Source: Glandiceps talaboti | Taxonomy: Eukaryota > Hemichordata > Enteropneusta > Spengelidae | Assembly (NCBI RefSeq): GCF_964340395.1 | Contig: NC_135554.1 | Coordinates: forward strand, 15,835,592-15,899,591 | Length of the DNA stretch: 64,000 nt | Direction of reading: 5' to 3' | Shown: one piece after another, positions 61,991-64,000 of the stretch | Layout: each line of letters opens with the position of its first letter | How positions within the stretch are numbered: the first letter of the stretch is position 1 | Notes under the pieces: model-generated | Database searches by the model: none | Seen by the model: the letters and a program-made list of their open reading frames with translations, nothing else | What the model was told of the DNA's origin: nothing | Made by a program: the position numbers and the translations under genes

Positions 61991-63009
61991 TGCTCTGATA
62001 CAGCAGTACTATTTAGTCACAGATTAGATTAGACCACTCCAACATGTAGATTTTTTTTTACACACACCACCAGATATCATTGTGTAAGAACAACATAACA
62101 TGTCAAAATATTTATCATAATTGCCTCCATGTTGTTGATAAAATGATCTGGTAAGCTTATAAGTATGATCACAGGTGAACTCTGTCAACCACTTAGTCAG
62201 TGATATGGATATTTGTAGAACTGTATTGGTTAATATTGCAGCCATTTTTTTTCTAACACAACATAATCTTAGGCATTTAAAATGTACAATTTTATTGTCT
62301 GTACATTGCCTCACTTATTACCTAATTTTAGAGAATAATTGTGAATCAAAATATTTTGTGGTTACTTTATGAAAATGTAACAAGGTATTAATTATATATG
62401 TGTGTGCTTGACTAAATATTTATGTCAGTTTTTGAAATTCGTAAACACTGACAAATTTTCAGTAATTTTGTACCAAAATGTCAGAGGAAGAAAAAAATAT
62501 TTTGAATTGAGTCCTAAATTTGGCTTCTTGACATTATAGTGGAATTATGGTGAAAGTGAAATGGTCTACCTTTTTGAAATGTGTATAACATGATAACAGT
62601 AAACAAGAAAATATATTTCAACCTCTTTGTTTATGAAATAGAAGTTCATTTAAAAATACATCACATTTTGAAAATTTTCTCATCGAATAGTTTTATTTTC
62701 TATGTTTACTACCTGAGTTGTGTCATCATTTTTACATAAAATTTTTTTTTGTTAATTATGTAGCTTTTTTGTTGTTTTCCAAGTTTTAATATAATTTGCC
62801 ATGTTATAGTTCATTACAACCAGAAAGTTTAATGATGTTGTAAAAAAAAAGATGACACATTTATCATGTTTGGATGTATATAGTATGCTTAAATTGCCAC
62901 TCTGACCTAAATATTTGGTGTATTATGGTCAAGTTCAGAAATTACGACAATACCTTTGTTTATTGAAAGGCATGCTGTAAATATCGGTGCCACCAGCTTG
63001 CAATGTGAA

Positions 63010-63025
63010 TAGCGCCCTCTATCAG
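63010..63025 (-). promoter_or_regulatory. CTCF-like motif
   Basis: The minus strand reads CTGATAGAGGGCGCTA. The AGAGGGCGCT core is exact and the 5' flank has three mismatches. It lies about 220 bp upstream of exon 9. Confidence 0.3.
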
Positions 63026-63245
63026 GGAAAGAGTGTGGCAAAATTTCTTTTGTTTTGATCACTGTCGATTAAGACTTAGACCTGTCATTATCTATCCCAG
63101 TACAGCATTAGGAATGATCAAGTTTATTAATTTAGTCACTGAATGAAAGTAATATGTCTATATTATAATTTTATGATATTGCAACCGTATAATTTCAAAA
63201 CATTTCAATACCAGGTCTGAATTGTTTTGTCTCCTTAATTTTCAG

Positions 63246-63312
63246 CCACCAGGGGGAGTCCCAGGGTCACAACCTTTACTACCAAACACAATGGATCCCA
63301 CAAGGCAACAAG
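63246..63312 (+). CDS. SSBP3: SSBP exon 9: MDPTRQQ block (residues 179-200 and part of 201)
   Basis: Encodes PPGGVPGSQPLLPNTMDPTR, then QQ and the first base of a Gly codon, before donor GTCAGT at 63313. MDPTRQQG is a hallmark of the family from insects to mammals, as I recall. It is 67 nt, ending in phase 1. The next exon, expected to continue with a PNMGG-like segment, was looked for up to 64000 and not found, so the gene continues beyond the window. Confidence 0.97.
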
Positions 63313-63413
63313 GTCAGTGTCATATCAGCATTCTAAACAATACAACAATGTTTCAGTGTAGTCTTTTGTTTTGTTACACTCCCTCAGTGTACATACCTAT
63401 GTTTAGTTTACAT

Positions 63414-63649
63414 GTCATGTGACAATCTGATTAAAATCCAATGTGGTGAAAGCGGCTAAATGTCCTTATTTACCTCTATTCATCGTATTGTGACGTTTGT
63501 TTTTGTTTGGAGTGATCGCCGCCTTTTTTGTGGGAAGGCGGCGGCGATCACTCCGAACAAAAACAAACGTCACAATACGATGAATAGAGGTAAATAAGGA
63601 CATTTAGCCGCTTTCACCACATTGGATTTTAATCAGATTGGTCATGTGA
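63414..63649. mobile_element. Near-perfect foldback MITE with 9-bp target duplication
   Basis: Arms 63423-63523 and 63540-63640 (101 bp each) are exact inverted repeats apart from one position (63508 against 63555), around a 16-base loop. The element begins CAATCTGATTAAAATCC. Identical 9-bp direct repeats GTCATGTGA abut both ends (63414-63422 and 63641-63649), the target-site duplication of a DNA transposon. A 9-bp duplication with very long inverted ends is most like Mutator-type (MULE) elements; Merlin (8-9 bp) is an alternative. It has no coding capacity. The arm identity implies recent insertion. Confidence 0.85.
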
Positions 63650-63918
63650 GATAAAACATATCCCTAACTCTCTAGAAATGACAGGTCAAGTACTTGAGGT
63701 CTCCTGCTACCTTCCAGAAAGCGACATGGACTGTAGTGTACATGTATGATTGAGGATATGACACACAACAATCACCATTGTGAAGGTCTCTGAAAATACT
63801 TCTATTGGCTAGCAATGTGATCTTGATCAGATGGATGCCAAGACATGAACACTTATGATAGTCTTTGTAATGTGTGTTCAACTTCTTTCTTTTCTTAGCC
63901 AGTATTTGTAAATGTGCG

Positions 63919-63949
<31 letters not shown>

Positions 63950-63950
63950 G
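63919..63950 (+). repeat. (GTT)n microsatellite
   Basis: About ten perfect GTT units near the right edge of the window, in intron 9. Confidence 0.95.
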
Positions 63951-64000
63951 ATGTAAATAGACATTAACTTTGCATACTGGATTATGTAGTATTCAAATCA

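Larger units (their letters stand above)
60672..63245 (+). other. Intron 8 (2.6 kb)
   Basis: AT-rich, with a T-rich run at 61365-61391. Two CTCF-like motifs (60760, 63010) and a perfect inverted DR1 (61978) are listed separately. Open frames across it are chance. The acceptor is TTTTCAG. Confidence 0.7.
552..63312 (+). other. SSBP3: SSBP2/3/4 (Ssdp) family gene, 9 exons, 3' end outside the window
   Basis: Coding join: 552..607, 843..915, 1122..1183, 5368..5452, 45985..46071, 57035..57109, 57438..57473, 60612..60671, 63246..63312, continuing past the window (601 nt, 200 residues plus one base). Family knowledge: SSBP proteins are nuclear adaptors. The N-terminal LUFS domain (LisH plus helices, about residues 1-92) oligomerises and binds LDB1/Chip. 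It stabilises LDB1 and joins LIM-homeodomain complexes and the Wnt (BCL9/Pygo) enhanceosome. The rest is a disordered Pro/Gly/Met-rich tail linked to transactivation. Seen here: start MYAKGKG, LisH-like [17 protein letters not shown] (residues 22-38), the Trp-rich HSWWCVFWD segment (60-68), then proline-rich blocks including PFMSPRYPGGPRP and the SSBP signature MDPTRQQ. All introns are GT-AG. Vertebrates have about 360-390 residues, so a little over half is present. No neighbouring gene is visible. Confidence 0.96.
63313..64000 (+). other. Start of intron 9, continuing past the window
   Basis: Holds the foldback element and a TTG microsatellite. No further SSBP exon is visible. Confidence 0.7.

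Overview
The window is AT-rich animal DNA that holds one recognisable protein-coding gene. It is the 5' part of a single-stranded DNA-binding protein of the SSBP2/3/4 (insect Ssdp) family, on the + strand. Nine coding exons between 552 and 63312 splice with GT-AG introns into 200 codons plus one base of the next. The N-terminal LisH/LUFS domain is almost invariant across animals, as I recall the family, so the identification is secure. The gene runs off the right edge, and its glycine/proline-rich C-terminal part lies outside. Single-copy family architecture, very long introns and tRNA-derived SINEs suggest a non-vertebrate bilaterian, probably marine (lophotrochozoan, hemichordate or cephalochordate). 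The sequence alone does not settle which. The gene is equally related to SSBP2, 3 and 4, and the symbol SSBP3 is used for convenience.

Layout: 1-551 is the 5' flank and probable promoter/5' UTR, CpG-rich, with a TCACGTGA palindrome and three CCAAT boxes. Exons 1-4 (552-5452) encode the LUFS domain. Intron 4 (about 40.5 kb) separates the domain exons from the proline-rich exons 5-9 (45985-63312). I found no second gene inside any intron. Single-frame ORFs there are short, low-complexity or repeat-derived, and none resembles a known protein or a transposon polymerase.

The introns hold non-autonomous mobile elements and tandem repeats. These include a near-perfect 218-bp foldback element with a 9-bp target duplication in intron 9, a piggyBac-type MITE flanked by TTAA, three copies of a tRNA-derived SINE, an inverted pair of a ~320-bp dispersed repeat, and minisatellites with units of 51/55, 54 and 84/90 bp. 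There are also microsatellites and a 0.6-kb CAAT-rich tract.

The points most worth following up are a tandem pair of equally good splice donors at exon 4 that would add six in-frame residues exactly at the end of the LUFS domain, four consecutive frame-preserving exons in the proline-rich region, an isolated CpG-rich patch deep in intron 4, two perfect DR1 nuclear-receptor motifs, and the foldback element. I did not see an unknown multi-gene system here. The window looks like a regulatory-gene locus with interesting intronic architecture.
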